NCBI RefSeq assembly: GCF_002162355.1
Contig: NZ_CP021434.1
Span: forward strand, 1,396,501-1,460,500
Direction: 5' to 3'
DNA length: 64,000 nucleotides
Source of the DNA: Tumebacillus avium
GTDB taxonomy: Bacteria; Bacillota; Bacilli; Tumebacillales; Tumebacillaceae
Shown here: piece after piece, positions 63,767-64,000 of the stretch
How the letters are laid out: each line of letters begins with the position of its first letter
Position numbering within the stretch: position 1 is the stretch's first letter
Program-made: the position numbers and the translations under genes
The notes under the pieces: model-generated
What the model was told of the DNA's origin: nothing
Seen by the model: the letters and a program-made list of their open reading frames with translations, nothing else
Databases searched by the model: none

Positions 63767-64000
63767 TTAGGAAAGTGATAGTTGCGCTTCCAGATAGTCC
63801 GCCAGTTTGCGGATCGTGTTGTAGTTGAAGAGGAGCAGGTCTTCCGAAGGCAAGTCCAGATCTTCGAGCATCACTTCGAATTTGACGGAGAGCAGCGAGT
63901 TGCCGCCGATCTCAAAAAAGTTCTCGTTCACGCCGACCCGGCTTTTGCCAAGCAGCTCTTGCCAGAGCCCGGCCAAAGTGGCTTCCAATTCGGTCTCCGG
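63767..64000 (-). CDS. C-terminal carrier-protein end of NRPS or similar gene (5' end outside window)
   Basis: Open frame from the window edge to a stop at 63767, about 77 codons. It contains a complete carrier-protein signature, FFEIGGNSLLSVKFE (Ser is the phosphopantetheine site), preceded by TLAGLWQELLGKS, the usual start of a carrier domain after an A domain. The upstream frame continues past the window, so a longer NRPS/PKS-type gene is most likely. Twelve nt precede the BtrH-like start, so it is one operon. Confidence 0.88.
   Translation of the reverse strand, partial: PETELEATLAGLWQELLGKSRVGVNENFFEIGGNSLLSVKFEVMLEDLDLPSEDLLLFNYNTIRKLADYLEAQLSLS

Overview
The window comes from a low-to-mid GC, Gram-positive, endospore-forming bacterium. 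Its right half carries rplI, a spore-former-type Lon protease, dnaB, purA and the walRKHIJ-htrA-rlmH block that lies near the replication origin in Bacillota. Ribosome binding sites of the GGAGG type, TTG/GTG starts and YozG-like, DUF4180, DUF3231 and CxxH/CxxC families also fit Bacillales. The gene order (rplI, Lon, dnaB together) and protein style suggest an Alicyclobacillaceae-like genome such as Tumebacillus; this placement is inference. No rRNA, tRNA or CRISPR array was found.

Positions 1-21,820 hold mostly small adaptive genes: a double-PAS sporulation-type histidine kinase (cut by the window edge), AraC, LysR and MarR regulators, several GNAT acetyltransferases, a short UvrA-like ABC protein coupled to a GNAT, TatD, SDR, DoxX/YdeI, SRPBCC, TPR, a quinone-reductase-like flavoprotein and a YebC protein. 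An orphan protein at 10,925-11,995 looks like an effector, with a leader of the kind seen in contractile-injection cargo and a possible Cys-His-Asp triad.

Positions 21,830-38,590 are an accessory region. It has three copies of an S51 peptidase gene (one broken), an IS21 element that splits a P-loop kinase-like gene into two same-strand halves, an HrtBA-like ABC pair, a second YozG/DUF2975 module plus the remnant of a third, a 21-copy 7-bp tandem repeat, an IS256-type transposase relic, and three possible defence or stress units: an HExxH protein coupled to a PD-(D/E)xK-like protein, a DUF5986/XRE-ImmA pair, and a DUF3800 protein. It ends directly next to rlmH.

Positions 38,600-55,100 are the conserved core: rlmH, a CxxH/CxxC protein, htrA, walJ, walI, walH, walK, walR, purA, a nitrilase, and the rplI-lonC-dnaB operon, which ends in a gene with an 18-bp in-frame minisatellite.

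Positions 55,170-64,000 are the 3' end of a nonribosomal peptide gene cluster read on the minus strand: the end of a carrier-protein-containing gene, a BtrH-like protein, a single-module C-A-T-E synthetase whose pocket residues suggest Asn, and a fusion of a secreted beta-lactamase-like serine hydrolase with a cyclic-peptide-type ABC exporter. Together they suggest a cluster making and exporting a peptide with at least one D-residue.
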